Below, piece after piece: positions 45,885-59,100 of a stretch of DNA of 64,000 nucleotides. This DNA comes from Cryptomeria japonica (Eukaryota > Streptophyta > Pinopsida > Cupressales > Cupressaceae): NCBI RefSeq assembly GCF_030272615.1, contig NC_081408.1:342327793-342391792 (forward strand), written 5' to 3'. The translations under genes and the position numbers were made by a program. The notes under the pieces were generated by a model. It had not been told where the DNA came from, did no database searches, and saw only the letters and a list, made by a program, of their open reading frames with translations. Every line of letters starts with the position of its first letter. Positions within the stretch are counted from its first letter, which is position 1.

Positions 45885-46760
45885 AATTACAAAGCATCAA
45901 AGTTTGATGGCATAAGTTGCTCTTTTTGGAAGGAAATAATGGAACGTCATTTGTAATCTCTATCGACAAGAATATGAGAGTATATAGAATGGGTATATTG
46001 CTCAACAAATGGTCCTTATACTTTGGATGAGGTTAAGGCACATGAGAACAATGTGAAGGCTAAAGTTGCAATTATCAATTATTTAAGTGATTCAATATTT
46101 GCTAAAGTTAAAGGGTTGAAGTCAGATAAAGAGATTTGGGAGAAGTTGAGTAGTGTATATGAAGGTGATTAGAAGACAAAGCAAGCTAAGTTGACAACTT
46201 TGATCTACAAGTTTGAGAACCTGAGAATGTTTGATGATGAGAACACTGAAAGCTATCTACACCGAGTAAACGATATTGTGAGTACAATTAGATGTATTAA
46301 ATTAGAAGAAAGTGAAGTGATGATAAAAGTGATGTTGACACTGCCTAAATGCTACAAACCAAAGAAGTATGCCATTGAAGAAAGTGATGATATGGACAAA
46401 TGCACCTTGGATTGGTTGTGTGGCTCACTCTTTGCCTTTGATATTGCTAAGCTAGATGATTTATGGAAAGAGAAGAAAGAAGAAACATTTAAAGCTACCA
46501 AGAAGACTAAAGATGAACTTGAAGCAAGAAATGACATGGATGAGATAGAAGAAAACTTTGTGAGAAGATTGCAAAAAGGATCTAGAAAATATAAAGGTAA
46601 GTTACCCTTCAAGTGTTTCAATTATATAAGTATTGGTCATTATACTTCTAGATGTACTTATAGGAAATATTATGGTAGAAAACTTGATCATGATAACAAG
46701 GGAAGAGATAATCACATATGTAATAATAGAAATAAGATAATAGAGGATAGAAGAATCTAA
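45885..46760 (+). pseudogene. Gag of the copia element
   Basis: The reading starts with a DUF4219-like stretch (ASKFDGISCSFWKEIMERHL) and goes on into a UBN2-type gag; the longest open part is 46191-46760 (189 codons) with YLHRVNDIVSTIRC. A zinc knuckle CFNYISIGHYTSRC near 46615-46660 has tyrosine for the second cysteine. Stops before 46191. Confidence 0.78.
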
Positions 46761-46883
46761 GAAGAATTTTTTCTCAATAGAGACCTATTCATTTGAAGGA
46801 GAAGATGGTGATGACTCAAATGAAGAATCATTTTTTTAGCTACAGAGGAGACGAGTGATGAAAGGTCCGGTAATCTGGAAGAT

Positions 46884-47552
46884 GTGAAGAATAGTGAAAA
46901 GCCAATGAATGTGAAGATTGTACCACATGCAAAAGTAGAGCCTAAGGCATGGATAATTCACTCCATATCTTCAAATCATATGATAGGTGATAAAGGAAAG
47001 TTAATTAATTTTGAGAAGTATGATGGTGGATTAGTAAAATTTGTAGGTGAGAAAGTTGCACCTATTTGTGGTAAAGGTACTATTTCAATTGATGGTAAGC
47101 ATAAGACTGGTGATGTTTATTATGTTAAGGGTTTGAGATATAATGTTTTAAGTGTGATTTAGATGTTTAGTAAGGGATATAAGCTTATATTTCATGAGTT
47201 CAAATGTGAGATTAGAAAAGGAAGTTCCAAAAGATTAGTTGCAGAAGGTATAAGAACTAATGGCAATGTTTACTTTGTGAAGAATAAAAGTGGAAGCAGT
47301 TGTATGTTGACACATAGCACTAAATGTTGGTTTTGGCACAAAAGGATGAGACATATCAATTTTGACAATATGGTGGAGATTAATTCTACTCAAGTTGTAA
47401 GATATTTACCAAAGATTATCAAACTTGTTGATACTATGTGCAGGAGATATCAATTAGAAAGAAAACAAATAGGAGATTCAAGATCAAGGAGTATTCAACT
47501 CCAAAACCTTTGGAGATGGTTCATACATATCTATGTATTCCTACACGGATAA
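46884..47552 (+). pseudogene. Protease and pre-integrase domain of the copia element
   Basis: Two adjoining frames, separated by a TAG at 47160-47162. The protease site expected as DSGCSxHM reads HSISSNHMIGD, with the catalytic aspartate lost. The GAG_pre-integrase motif WFWHKRMRHINFDNM is near 47330-47375. Confidence 0.75.
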
Positions 47553-47559
47553 GAGAACT

Positions 47560-48010
47560 AAATGGCGAAAGGTATTAAATGTATCTTATTGATGATTATT
47601 ATAGAATCATATGAGTTACTTTCTTGAGAGAAAAATCTGAAGCATTAGAAAAGTTTAAAATATTCAAGTCTATGGTTGAGAATCAAGTTGATAAAAAGGA
47701 GGAGCTTAATTCAAATAAATTTAATAGATTCTATTAAGAGTATGGTATAAGAAGACATTTTTTTTCTCCTAGGATCCCTCAGCAGAATGGAGTTGTTGAA
47801 AGAAAGAATAGGATTATTGTTGAAATGGCTAGAACTCTAATGAAGCATGCCAATCTACCTAATGTGTATCTGAAAGAGGCTATTCATACTATTGTTTGCA
47901 TTCATAACAAGGTTTAGATAAGAGTGAATCACACAAAGACACCTTATGAGCTATGAAATGGAAGACTTCCTATAGTCAAGTATTTCAAAATCTTTGGAAG
48001 CAAGTGATAC
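47560..48010 (+). pseudogene. Integrase core of the copia element
   Basis: The words HFFSPRIPQQNGVVERKNR and VEMARTLMKHANLP are diagnostic of the copia integrase second half, including the catalytic Glu of VVERKNR. Stops on both sides. Confidence 0.8.
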
Positions 48011-48419
48011 ATAAAGAGATAAAGAAAATTTATGGAAGTTTGTTGCAAGGTTAGATGAAGGAATATTTTTGGGATAAGGAGCAAGTCATACCAATGTTAA
48101 AACAAGTGGTTGATTAAGATTGTTGAAAGTGCAAATATCAGAGTTAGTGAATAATGGAATCAAACTGAGACTATACCTAAATCTGAGAGAGATAGAATTT
48201 TTTTTAGTGGTTGTAGAAGAGAAGGATTCTTTGGAAAAAAGAAGAGACAAGTGTAGAATAAAAATAACTTGATCAAAAACCTAAGACACCAAAAAAGTAT
48301 TTTTGGAAGAATCACTTAAAGGAATAGATCATTGGGGATAAAAATAAAAGAGTTTAGACAAGAAGAAGACTTGCAAAAACCAATGAACAAGCAAACTATC
48401 ATTTCTTATCTCATGTGGA

Positions 48420-49310
48420 ACCAAAGACCTATGTGGAAGCTAAAAAGGATGAAAGTTGGATTAAGGCAATGAAAGAGGAGCTAAATCAGATAGAGAAAAA
48501 TCAAACATAGGATCTGGTACCTAGACCCATGGATAAGAATGTGATAGGAACTAAGTGGGTGTTCTAGAACAAGTTGAATGAAGATGGAAATGTCATAAAG
48601 AGCACAAGGTAATATTGGTGTGTAAGGTTATTCATAGGTTGAAGGCATAGATTTTGAGGAGAAATTTTCTCTGGTTGCAAGAATGGAGGCTATAAGGATG
48701 TTTCTTGTAGTTGTTGCTTATAAGAACTTTAAAGTATATTAGATGGATGTCAAGTTATAATTTTTTATGGAGAACTTGAAGAAGTATACATTGAAAAATC
48801 AAATGGATTAAAGTTGTCAAAAGATTTGGATATGGTTTGTACACTCAAGAAGGCACTTTATGGATTCAAGCAAGCTCCTAGAGATTTGTATGCAAGGTAG
48901 AATAGGTATTTGATGCAACAAAAGGCACTACAAATAGCAATCCTTATTTCAAAGTTGAAAGTGATAAACTATTAGTTGTTGTTGTGTGTGTTGATGATAT
49001 CATATTTGGAGGAGAAGATAATGTATGTAAGAAGTTTATAGAAGAGATGTAGAAAGAGTTTGAAATGTCTATGATAGGTGAGTTGTTATTTTTACTTGGT
49101 CTTCAAGTCACTCAATCAAAAAATGCATTTTTATTTATCAAACCACATATATCAAGGAAATGTTGAAGAAGTTTGGGATGGAGAATTATGGACCAGTTGC
49201 AACCCCTATGTCTAGTGGTTGTAAGTTAAGAAAGGATGATGAATCTTTGGATGTTGATAAATAATAATATAGATCTATGATTGGAGGATATTTGTATTTG
49301 ATTGCTTCAA
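48420..49310 (+). pseudogene. Reverse transcriptase of the copia element
   Basis: Words readable over three frames: WIKAMKEELNQIEKNQT, KALYGFKQAPRDLYAR and VVCVDDIIFGG (the YVDD-type site reads CVDD), then LLFLLGLQVTQ. Many stops. Confidence 0.8.
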
Positions 49311-49329
49311 GACCAGATATTATGTAGGT

Positions 49330-49880
49330 TGTATGTTTGGTTGCTACATATCAAGCTAATCCTAAGCAATATCATGATCAAGTAGTGAAAAGGATATTTA
49401 GATATTTGAAAGGGACTTTGGATTATGGATTATGGTATAAGATAGATGATGATTTCACTATATAGATACTGATTGAGTCAGATGTGTTGATTATAGGAGA
49501 AGCGCAAGTGATGGTGCATTCTTCTTGGAAGATAGATTGATCTCTTGATTGAGTAAAAAACAAGATCCAATGTCATTATTTATTGTAGAGACCAAAGACA
49601 TTGCAACAACATTTTATTGTACTCAAGTAACGTGGATGAAGTAAAAACTCTTAGAGATATCAAGGTGAAGTATGATGAGGCAATTCCTATTATGTGTGAT
49701 AATACAAGTGCTATTAACATTTTAAAGAATCTGATAATGCACTCAAGGACCAAAAAAATTAAATCTAGAATCATTTCTTAAGAGAGAAAGTTGCGGAGAA
49801 AAAAGTCAGATTGGAGTATTTACCTACTAAGGAATAGAGTGCACATATCTTTACTGAGGCTTTGGCAAAGGACACCTTTG
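49330..49880 (+). pseudogene. RNase H of the copia element
   Basis: The reading is broken but shows VETKDIATTFYCTQVTWMK near 49590-49640 and a C-terminal word like RLEYLPT near 49810-49830, as in copia RNase H. Confidence 0.65.
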
Positions 49881-50180
49881 AGTATCTCTAATAAAATTTG
49901 GGGGTTATTGCCTCTCCTTTTTTAAACTCGATGCATTCAAATGGTGCATCTATCTAGGAGGAGTGCTAAAGTTCATCCTTTGCTCCTAGATTGATGTGGT
50001 GGTTACTCTCATGGGAAGTAGTGAGTGTTGCATTATCATAGTTTCTCAAAAAGGGAGAAAGAGATCAGTAGAGTGTCCTTTGTACATGATTTCAAAGGGG
50101 GGAAGACATACAGATTGGAAGAGAGATCAGTTGTGAGTTCATTTTTTGTTGTTGTTGTTGGTACAAGTGTTGTCATCAAT

Positions 50181-50195
50181 GACAAAGGGGGGGAA
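50181..50195 (+). other. Polypurine tract of the copia element
   Basis: GACAAAGGGGGGGAA directly before the LTR start TGTTGG. Confidence 0.85.
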
Positions 50196-51737
50196 TGTTG
50201 GAAACCTAAGTTGATGTGTTGTGTTGTCATTGATGTCAACTTGTTTGGTGTTGTCATTAATTTCCCTATGTGTTATAGATGGTTTGAAAGTGAATGTTGT
50301 GATGTTGTGTAGTTTGGTAGTGATATTGAGCAAGTTTGAGGTGTTTTCAAAAGGTTGTTGTAATGGAAGTTTCAATATGCGAGAAACAATATTTATACAA
50401 GAAAGAGTATTTAATGTCTTTGTTGAAGAATTCTTTAAATTCCTCACATATGTGAAGACTATGAGTGTGGTTTCTAGATATAATGTTTATGATATAAGTA
50501 TTTTGCACTATCAAGTCTACAGGTCCTCTATTTCTCAGATGGTAGAGGTAGCTGTTATTGTTGTTGTTGTTTCTGACAGTGGGGTGTCTATCAAAATCGG
50601 TCTAAAGAATGCTTGGTAGTTCTCTGATATGTGATTTTCATTGTTGCGACTTGAAGAACATGTTCATTCAATTTGTGCAGTGTTCTAGTTCAATTTTCTA
50701 GTTATGATATGAGTGGTAGCAAGTGAAGTTATGGTGTTCTGAGTTTAGTGTTGTTAGTTGGTCTAGTTTTTTACTAATTGTGGTGGTGTATCCTATCTAG
50801 ATCATGTCTTTCTAGTCTGAATATGCTTTGGTAGTTAGGTTTGGACGTTGTTATGGTCTCACTATGGTGTGTGTAGATTTGAATGAAGTTTTGTACATTG
50901 GAGGATGTTTTTGGGTTAACTGGTTGGTGTGCTACATTGTTTATCTATATATTTCATTTGATTTTGACCTTGGAAGATGTGTTGGTGTGTGCCATTTTTT
51001 GAAATCATTTGGAAAGGATGTGTTGTGATATGGTTGGGTCACCTTTATCTCCTAAAGAGTACCACAATGGATGTTATAGGTTCAGGTGGCCAAACTTATT
51101 TAATATTCATTATTCTGTAATTAGGGTTTCAATGAATTATGTTTTATATATATGAGTGTGGATGTATGAGTTAAGTAAGGGATATATACAAATTGATGTG
51201 AAGTGGTTATGAATCATGTGCAAGCAGATTTAGTGTAGTAGAAGTGTGAAAGACAGATTGTGAAGAGCTTTGAGACAATGTTTGATGTTAGATGTGTTTT
51301 TCATGATGTTAGTCACTTGACACAGTGGTTCAAGCACATTTCATGATTAGGTTATCTTATTCATTTCAATTCATTGATCCTCTCCACTTTTCAAATGAAG
51401 GTGTGTTCCTTTTGGCAGTTTGTGTAGCCCTTTGTATCTTTCCCTAAGGTTGTGTGGCTTAGTCTTGCAAGTCCATTCAGGGGCAGTGAGCTCCTTGGCC
51501 TTGAGCCTACACATTGTGATCAGTTATTCATCTTGTGAGTGGGATTCTCACTATGATTTTTCCTACTTAAGGTTTTCCACGTAAATTTGATGTTCATGTG
51601 ATTGTTGTGCTTTGTGCTTTCATATTTTATAATTGCAATAACAAGTTAATTGTAGTTTGAATTTTAATAGATCAGAATTAAAGTATGACAAGGTCCATAC
51701 TTTCACCCACCCTCTCAGTCTTGTGGTGTCTTCAACA
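50196..51737 (+). repeat. 3' LTR of the copia element
   Basis: 1542 bp, starting TGTTGGAAACC and ending CTTCAACA. The second half matches 45028-45811. No target duplication can be scored because the other end of the element is truncated. Confidence 0.82.
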
Positions 51738-52703
51738 CCCTTAACCAAACATGTAATAAGCTAGGTCCAAAAGCCCACACACTACTCTAGAAGAAGGGAC
51801 ATGCAATGTGTTACCCAAAGTAGACTTATTTGGTCCCAATGATTATCCACACACTATCTACGATGAGCACATGCTACAATCCTTTGGTGCATCAATCTGG
51901 AACAACGACATAGTTAGCAAACCCACATTGTGAACAATATATTACTTCTAAGTTTTTGTTCACTGATGATCAACTTTAGAAACCCTAGAATCTAACACAA
52001 CAAGCATACACATACTCTCCTTCCAAACTGCAAGACATAACTCAATTGTGGTAGAATATGGAACAAAACAAGCTTTTAGTGTAAACACATTGTCTAAGGA
52101 AAAGACTTGACTAACATACTGCAAGCATTTTTGGATCACTTCAAAGAACACTCATGCATGTGAGATGATATTATAAACATGCTACAATTGATTTCACCAC
52201 CTTAACTTGTCCCTATACTTCCAAAACCGAAATGGTCAAACATAGGCATGACAGAAAGTAAAACGAGTGTGATAGTTGGGACTATACAATTACATGTGTA
52301 TTCAACCTCGACTCCATAGTGAGCTCCTTAGACACCAACTAAACATCAATGACTATGATTGCACATTATCAGATAGTAGACATCAATCCATACTCTTACA
52401 TCAATGACAAAACTTACTAGCACCTTTGAAATCAATGAAAACCTTTCTCCAACATAATCCTCATACATCTCCTCCAATTGATACCACAATTGTGCCATAG
52501 GAACCAACCATCATCTTCACATTTGTGGTATTGATAGTGTCTCCTTCGTCCATTTAGCAAACTAATGTCCATGTGGGCAAAAGCACAGACCTATGTCACC
52601 CTTTGGGCTAACTGAGCGTAGTTGGGTTGCAATATGTTCGATCAGACGATTTCCATGTTGTGTGGTGCCCATTGGTGCAGATGTGGCACCTAAATGGCAC
52701 CAA

Positions 52704-52780
52704 TAGTTTGGCTGAACTGAGTTCGGCAAAACTATTTTTTATATAAACGTAGTTCGACTGAACTCAGTTCAACCGAACTA
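52704..52780. repeat. Inverted repeat with 31-base arms
   Basis: Arms 52704-52734 and 52750-52780 match at about 26 of 31 positions around TGAACTGAGTTC. The loop is AT-rich. It may be a small foldback element or part of the Q 3' region. Confidence 0.6.
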
Positions 52781-53048
52781 TCCTAAGTGTTAGGTGATGT
52801 GGCAGCAAAATGACCATTTTGTCAACATTTCTAAAACTTTTAACTTTTGCTCTGCTTTTCGTCAGGCAAAGTTTTTTTTTCAAATATTTGAAAAATACCC
52901 TTTTGTAGAGCTCGAAGTTAGGAATCTGGACATATAACTTTTTTTATATATTTTGATTAATTTTAATATTTTTTACTTTTTAAACATTGCAAGTAGGTTT
53001 TTAAAGTTCAAAAAGAGGCTGATTTGAAAATTAAAAAAACATATTAAA

Positions 53049-53049
<1 letters not shown>

Positions 53050-53134
<85 letters not shown>
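53050..53134. repeat. (TA)n microsatellite
   Basis: An uninterrupted AT dinucleotide run of about 85 bp. It produces a spurious YIYIYI open frame. Confidence 0.95.
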
Positions 53135-53137
<3 letters not shown>

Positions 53138-54506
53138 CTAGATGAGAGAATCTTCTCCAAAAGGGAATTTTTTTTTTTTTGATAATGATAAATTTAGTAA
53201 ACAAAAGGTGATGCTGAATAAAAACTACCAAATTTAGCTATGTTGGACTTTAAAATATTATTACGAAAAAAAAATACACCAATTTTTTTTTATTTTTTAT
53301 TTTTTAGCACTGCATATATGTCCTCTATTTGGAAAATTAAAACTAGAAAAAAAAAAAAAAAAAAAGTTTGTTTTCATTATTTTTGGGTGATGCCGACTAG
53401 AACTCCTGATTTTCAGCAATAAAAAATGTCTTTGAATATATATAAAAAAAAATTAATTTAAAATTTTTTTATAAAATAACAGACATAAATTTCATTAATA
53501 TTTCTACATTTGATCAGTTTACATCATTTTGAAATTCAATTTAAAAATGTCACTTTTATGCGATCGAAGTTAAACATTTTTAGTTTTGTTGGCCACTTCC
53601 TTTATAAAAGGGTGACACAACATTGTTCTTTTACCCACATGTCCTCCAAAAAATCAAACTAATTGGTCTAGGTCATAAGTGTTCTAAAGTCATTTGATGG
53701 AACTGCTAATTTATCTTGCACAAGTGCAATTATAGGTACAAACACATGATTTTCCTTGGTAGACACACTTTTATGTGAAAGCACATATCCTAACATCCCA
53801 AGCGTGACTTTGTCTAATGAAGGTGCATTTTCACATACTCAAGCACAAAGTCCCCTGACACATGCATGACCTTTTGCTACCATCATTTTCTCCATTTCTT
53901 GAAATGTGGGTGCCATTTCATTGTGTAAGCACATTTTCCTAATGTGCAAGTGCATAAATTACTAACATAGGTGCAGCTTCATAAAAATATGCCTATGTTT
54001 TATATTCATAAATGGCCTTAATTACCCACATTTATGACTCTCTAACTAATCCATGAGACCCAAGATAGGTTACCGTGCATCTTTTTTTTTCATCAGTAGC
54101 TAGAACTCCTAAACTCGCTCTACATAATGGGTGGTATGAAATCTACACTTTTGCTTGCTCTACTTCTCTTTTCATCTTCCCTCATTTCTAGGTGTAAAAT
54201 GACTTTGTGTGGACCTCTCTGAACCTATTTATAAGCCCCCTAGCCCTAGATGATACTTTATGATTATTGTGCTTAATTATTCCTTCTTCACCCCCTCATG
54301 TTTGATACTCCTCTTCTTCACCGTATTCGTGTTTCCTCTCTAACCTTCTTCGCTCCTTTTTGGGAAAACATCTGTTAATATGTTTTTCCCAAAAAAATAT
54401 TTTTCGAATGATTTCTCGAGAGTGCTTCTTCCAAATTTCACTAGGGCATAATTAGTTACTTTGACACCACATTATTGAGACATTTTTGTATCAAAGAGGG
54501 ACAAAA

Positions 54507-55581
54507 TGTAGATATCCAAAATTGACCATAATTAATTAAATTAAATATTCAATTAGTTATTGCCCCTTCACCTTCTATAATTAATTAAATTTAATATATA
54601 ATTATTTATTTCCCATATTCCTCTATAATTAATTGAATTATATACTTTTTAGTTTAATATAATTAATTAAATTTTATTTAATTAATTATATACTTTTTTT
54701 CAAGTTTAAGGTTAAATAACTTTCTTATTTTAACTTTAGTCCATTACCTTTAATTCTTCTAGATCCCATTTAATTAATTAATATTAAATTAATTAATTAA
54801 ATTCTCTTTAATCCCTTTGGAAACCACAAAATTCAAATTTGCCATCACCTCCATGTGTAACTTCCACTTCACATGTGCTACATTGCACCTTCTTCCAATA
54901 ATATTTTATTAGAAACAAATGTCACTTTTTAGTTTGACTTCACATGGGAGCACCTCCCTTTCACTAATAAAACATAATCCACCTTTCACATGATTGTCAA
55001 AAGTCAAACCTTGACTCTTTTGGAAATCTCCCATAAGCCACCTTTTATCCCTTTCCCATCCTTATCATTTAACCTCCAATTCTAACAAATCCATTTCTAG
55101 CCACTTGTCCTTTCTTCTTGATTTTGGATAATCCCTGTTCCTTATGTAACACTTGTCACATGGCTACAACTTTAAGTCAAACCCTAATTTTCATTTGATC
55201 TTATCCATCCATTTAACCCCTCTTTATGCTAGCCCTTGATTTTGCCTCTTTAAACCTATTTACAGAAACTTTTTCTTACCACTTTTTATCAAGTATTTAC
55301 TAGTGTGTTCATGTTGTCATTTTGCCTTCATAGCTTTCATGGCAAGTAATTCATCGTGAAATCATTCTAGAGCAATCAACATTCAAATAGTGTAGAGCAT
55401 TTCAATAGAACGGGGTGCTTCTATTTAGCTCAATCAACAGAAATGGAGATGCATTCAAGTATGTGATTTGACAATTTATTGTATTTCTTTAATCATTTTA
55501 TTTTGATACATTTTCATTGTATCCAACTTATAAATAAATAAGTTTATTGTAGGATGTATTATCAACTTCGCAGGTTCAACA
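54507..55581 (+). repeat. 3' LTR of element Q
   Basis: Starts TGTAGATATCCAAAATTGACC, a diverged form of the TGTAGACACC start, after a polypurine tract. It has the AT-rich palindromic stretches and ends GGTTCAACA. It is about 1075 bp and ends roughly 520 bp before the first visible OPT exon. Confidence 0.7.
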
Positions 55582-55846
55582 TAGAATTACAGTGTTTTGA
55601 AGGATTTTTCCTTATTATTATGCAATGTTCAGAAATTTCTAAGGTTTATATTTCTTTATATTTTTATCAAAAAATTAATCACATTAACCTTTCATTTAAA
55701 CATTAATATCATCAACCTTATGAAGAAAGGCATGGAGAAAGATAATTCTTATCAATGCATCAATAGGTTGAATTCAACAAAATTCTATGATGCACAAACA
55801 TATGAATATTTTAATATTATTTTTTCAAATCTGAAACACATCAGGC

Positions 55847-56030
55847 AAGGAAACGACTATCTAGTCATCAGGATGCACTATGATATCGATGAATTGATAT
55901 TACATAACTGAAATTTTGTGCTAAATATTTTTGAATGAATCAACAATATTCATCCATGAAAAGTCAAAATTATTATGTAATATCTACCCATCTATTCCAT
56001 AATAGATCTTGATGACAAGGTAGCATCGTC
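55847..56030. mobile_element. MITE-like inverted repeat 1, upstream of the first visible OPT exon
   Basis: Imperfect terminal arms of about 60 bp: a left arm with TAGTCATCAGGATGCACTAT and GATATTACATAA, and a right arm whose complement has TTGTCATCAAGATCTATTAT and GATATTACATAA. It is related to the copies at 59466-59680 and 60302-60508. No coding capacity. Confidence 0.75.
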
Positions 56031-56103
56031 ACCATCAATATCACCCTGACACAATGTAGTAATGGTAATAATGTATACTGAAAACTTCTATTCTCTGTTT
56101 CAG

Positions 56104-59100
56104 AAAAAGAAGGATCTTTGAAGACAGATGAGTCAGAAGATGAAGTTGAGGACCAATCTCCAATAGAACAAGTGGCCCTCACTGTGCCCACAACTGATGA
56201 TCCAGATCTACCAGTCCTAACATTTCGCATGTGGGTACTGGGCATTGCTTCCTGTGTATTGTTAGCATTTCTGAATCAGTTCTTCTTCTACAGAGACAAT
56301 CCTTTATCGATAACAGCAATCACTGCTCAGATTGCTGTTCTACCTTTGGGTCAATTCATGGCTGCCACCCTGCCTACTAAAAAAATTCGGTTCCCAGGAA
56401 CAAAATGGCATTTCACCCTTAATCCAGGAAAGTTTAACATGAAAGAGCATGCACTTATAACAATACTGGCCTCAGCAGGAAGTGGAGGGGTGTACGCAGT
56501 CGATATTGTGACTATCATGAAATCCAAGTATTTCTACAACATAAAAATGCATCCTTTAGCAGGTTGGCTGTTAGCAGTGACTACGCAGGTAAGATTTCAC
56601 CTGTTTTCCATTGGATACAAGACATGTTCGCTGGTTAGGAAGAATTCAAAGGCAAACTGAATCTGTTTAGAGCTTCCTGTGGTGTTTGATTTTGTAAAAT
56701 ATGTAAATATTTAATAAATTAATTTATCAGACAGCATGGAATTCTGGAATCTGGAACACTAGTCGTTAATTTATGTATTCATCCAAGTACATTATTGTGT
56801 GTGTTTGAGTGAGAGATTTGATGCTGAAATTTTGGATAATTGTAGAATTTTAGATAAATTTTAAGATTTAAAATGTTAAGCATAGATTTGAAAAGAAGTA
56901 AATGAATATCTTATCTAAATTCATTAAAGATCATGTGAGATCTATTAGAATAAAATTTAAATTAGAACAAGAGAGATTATAGTCCTGATGTGAATCTGTT
57001 GGAAAAGAAGAAAAACAAAACAAATATACTGTAGTTCTGATTAAAAAACAAGATATGGAGACCAAAAGAAGAAGAAGTATGTCAGGAAAATAGGGTTTAT
57101 GTTAATAAATTAGTTGTCAGGTTAGTTAGGTGGGAAGCTATTCTTGTAACAGAAGAATAATAACTTTAAATTCAATGTATTGGATATAATGTTGTATGTG
57201 ATATAAATGTGCAAATCATATTGCTTTCTTATTAACAGAAAAATTATATTTTCTATTTATCTCAAAATATTATTTACAAGCTTTTATATTCTGAAAATGT
57301 TCATACAACTTCACAAATACTGTGAATAACTACTCTTTCCAGAGCTGACCAATATGCTCATTATCCAGAATTGCTGTGTATGACTGGTTTTCTATAATTG
57401 TTCAGAACTATTATGTAACTAATCTTCTGTAGTACTAATATTTTTCAGAAATGATTATTTATCCTCCTACACCATAATTTATACATTAATATATCCTAGC
57501 TGCTTCCATATTCTTCTGCTTAACACTCTACTGCTGGTGTTTCTAATGTTCTCCCACAAACTGTCCTACCAAAAAAAATTCCTTCACAAAAAAACTCTTG
57601 CTCAAAACTAGAACCAAATTTAGTTTTACCAACTGCATTTACATCACAGCCAAACAACAATAACTGTTGCAGCTAATGTCAGAAGGAAGGAGGAGATAAA
57701 AAATAAATCCCAAAAAGACTTCTGATAGATTGTATTATATTTCTTACCACTCATGATTATCAAATATCCAACATATGGAATTAAAAGAAACAAAATTACT
57801 TCAAAGCTTTCAGGTGCAGGAGTTTGGCTGTCAATGTAAGCCTGCATAAACAGCTGGCATGCTGCATCTGTCATGAGCAGTTAGCATGTTATGATCAATG
57901 TGACTAACAATTGATGTAGTTGTTTCTAATAAAAAAAACTTTTGAACAAAGAAAAAGATGATTAGGCTGTTCAGCATTTCACACATGACACAATCTCATT
58001 TACATTTATTTCATTGTAGGAAGAAAGTCTTATGATCATTCATACACCTGATAAACATGTGACTGGTTATGTAGATGCTTGGCTTTGGATGGGCAGGGCT
58101 TTTCAGAAGATTCTTAGTAGAATCAGCTTACATGTGGTGGCCAGCAAATCTCGTCCAAGTCTCCATTTTCAGGCATGTTATAAATATACTGTTTGTTTAT
58201 AATGCAAAATATCCTTTAGAATTGTGGCAAGTTTACAACTTAGTTTCAAATTTGGTTACAGGGATTTAATTGTATGGTTTGAACCAATTTTTATAATTGA
58301 TAATTATAAGTTTTGTTATCTCTAATTTTGAATTATTGTCATTTAGATAGATTATTTATAACTATGAAAGATAATTGGAACTCTCCTTTTGAATGTTTTT
58401 TCTAATTTGTGAGTTGCATATTCTTTGGAATGTTTACACTCAGGGCACTGCATGAAAAGGAGAAAAGACAAAAGGGTGGTTTAACAAGACTACAATTTTT
58501 CATGCTAGCATTAACATGCAGCTTTGCATATTATATAATACCAAGCTATTTTTTTGGCACACTGTCCACTGTGTCAATTGCTTGCTTCATTTGGAAAAAC
58601 TCAGTGGTAGCTCACCAGATTGGATCAGGATTGAAAGGGCTTGGCATTGGATCCTTTGGTTTGGATTGGACAGTGATTGGATCACAATATTTGGGAAGTC
58701 CTCTAGCCTCTCCCTGGTTTGCCATAGCCAACACCATGGTGGGTTTCTTCATCATTGTGTATGTCATCACTCCAATTACCTACTGGGGAAATGTTTACAA
58801 CGCCAAGAAATTTCCCATATACTCATCAGGGACCTATGACATAACTGGGAACACATACAACATAACAAGGGTACTACGAGATTCTGAATTTGACAATTAT
58901 GGTTATGAACATTATAGCAAACTGCACTTAAGCACTTTCTTTGCCATTACCTATGGTGTAGGCTTTGCAGCACTGGCAGCAACACTTTCCCATGTCCTAC
59001 TTTTCCATGGCAAGTAAGTACTAGAATGTGTGGACAACACTACATAAAGGAAAATGACCGAAAATGAATTTGATTTTTTTTCCCAATTTAGATCTAGTAA

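Larger units (their letters stand above)
45028..51737 (+). mobile_element. Ty1/copia element with truncated 5' LTR
   Basis: Order: truncated 5' LTR, primer-binding site, gag, protease, integrase, reverse transcriptase, RNase H, polypurine tract, full 3' LTR, which is copia order. Almost every domain carries stops. The left end is a breakpoint in the middle of the LTR rather than a TG terminus. Confidence 0.87.
51738..54506 (+). mobile_element. 3' internal remnant of element Q
   Basis: No coding domain seen. The tract ends in a polypurine tract AAAGAGGGACAAAA (54493-54506) next to a plus-strand LTR, so at least the right part is the 3' region of a plus-strand LTR element related to M/P. It holds an inverted repeat at 52704-52780, a (TA)n run, A and T homopolymers at 53165-53365, and degenerate words about gcacat/aagcaca at 53710-53960. 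Confidence 0.5.

Noticed and set aside
50025-50619. Overlapping 70-130 codon frames on both strands around the copia LTR start
   Set aside because: They span the polypurine tract and the LTR, which are noncoding; the residues are low-complexity.
53031-53231. Frame with a YIYIYI run
   Set aside because: It is the translation of the (TA)n microsatellite.
55597-55911. Frame upstream of the OPT exons as possible first exon
   Set aside because: It runs into the MITE-like repeat, has no OPT N-terminal similarity, and the donor candidate after AATAG leaves the wrong phase for the exon at 56104.
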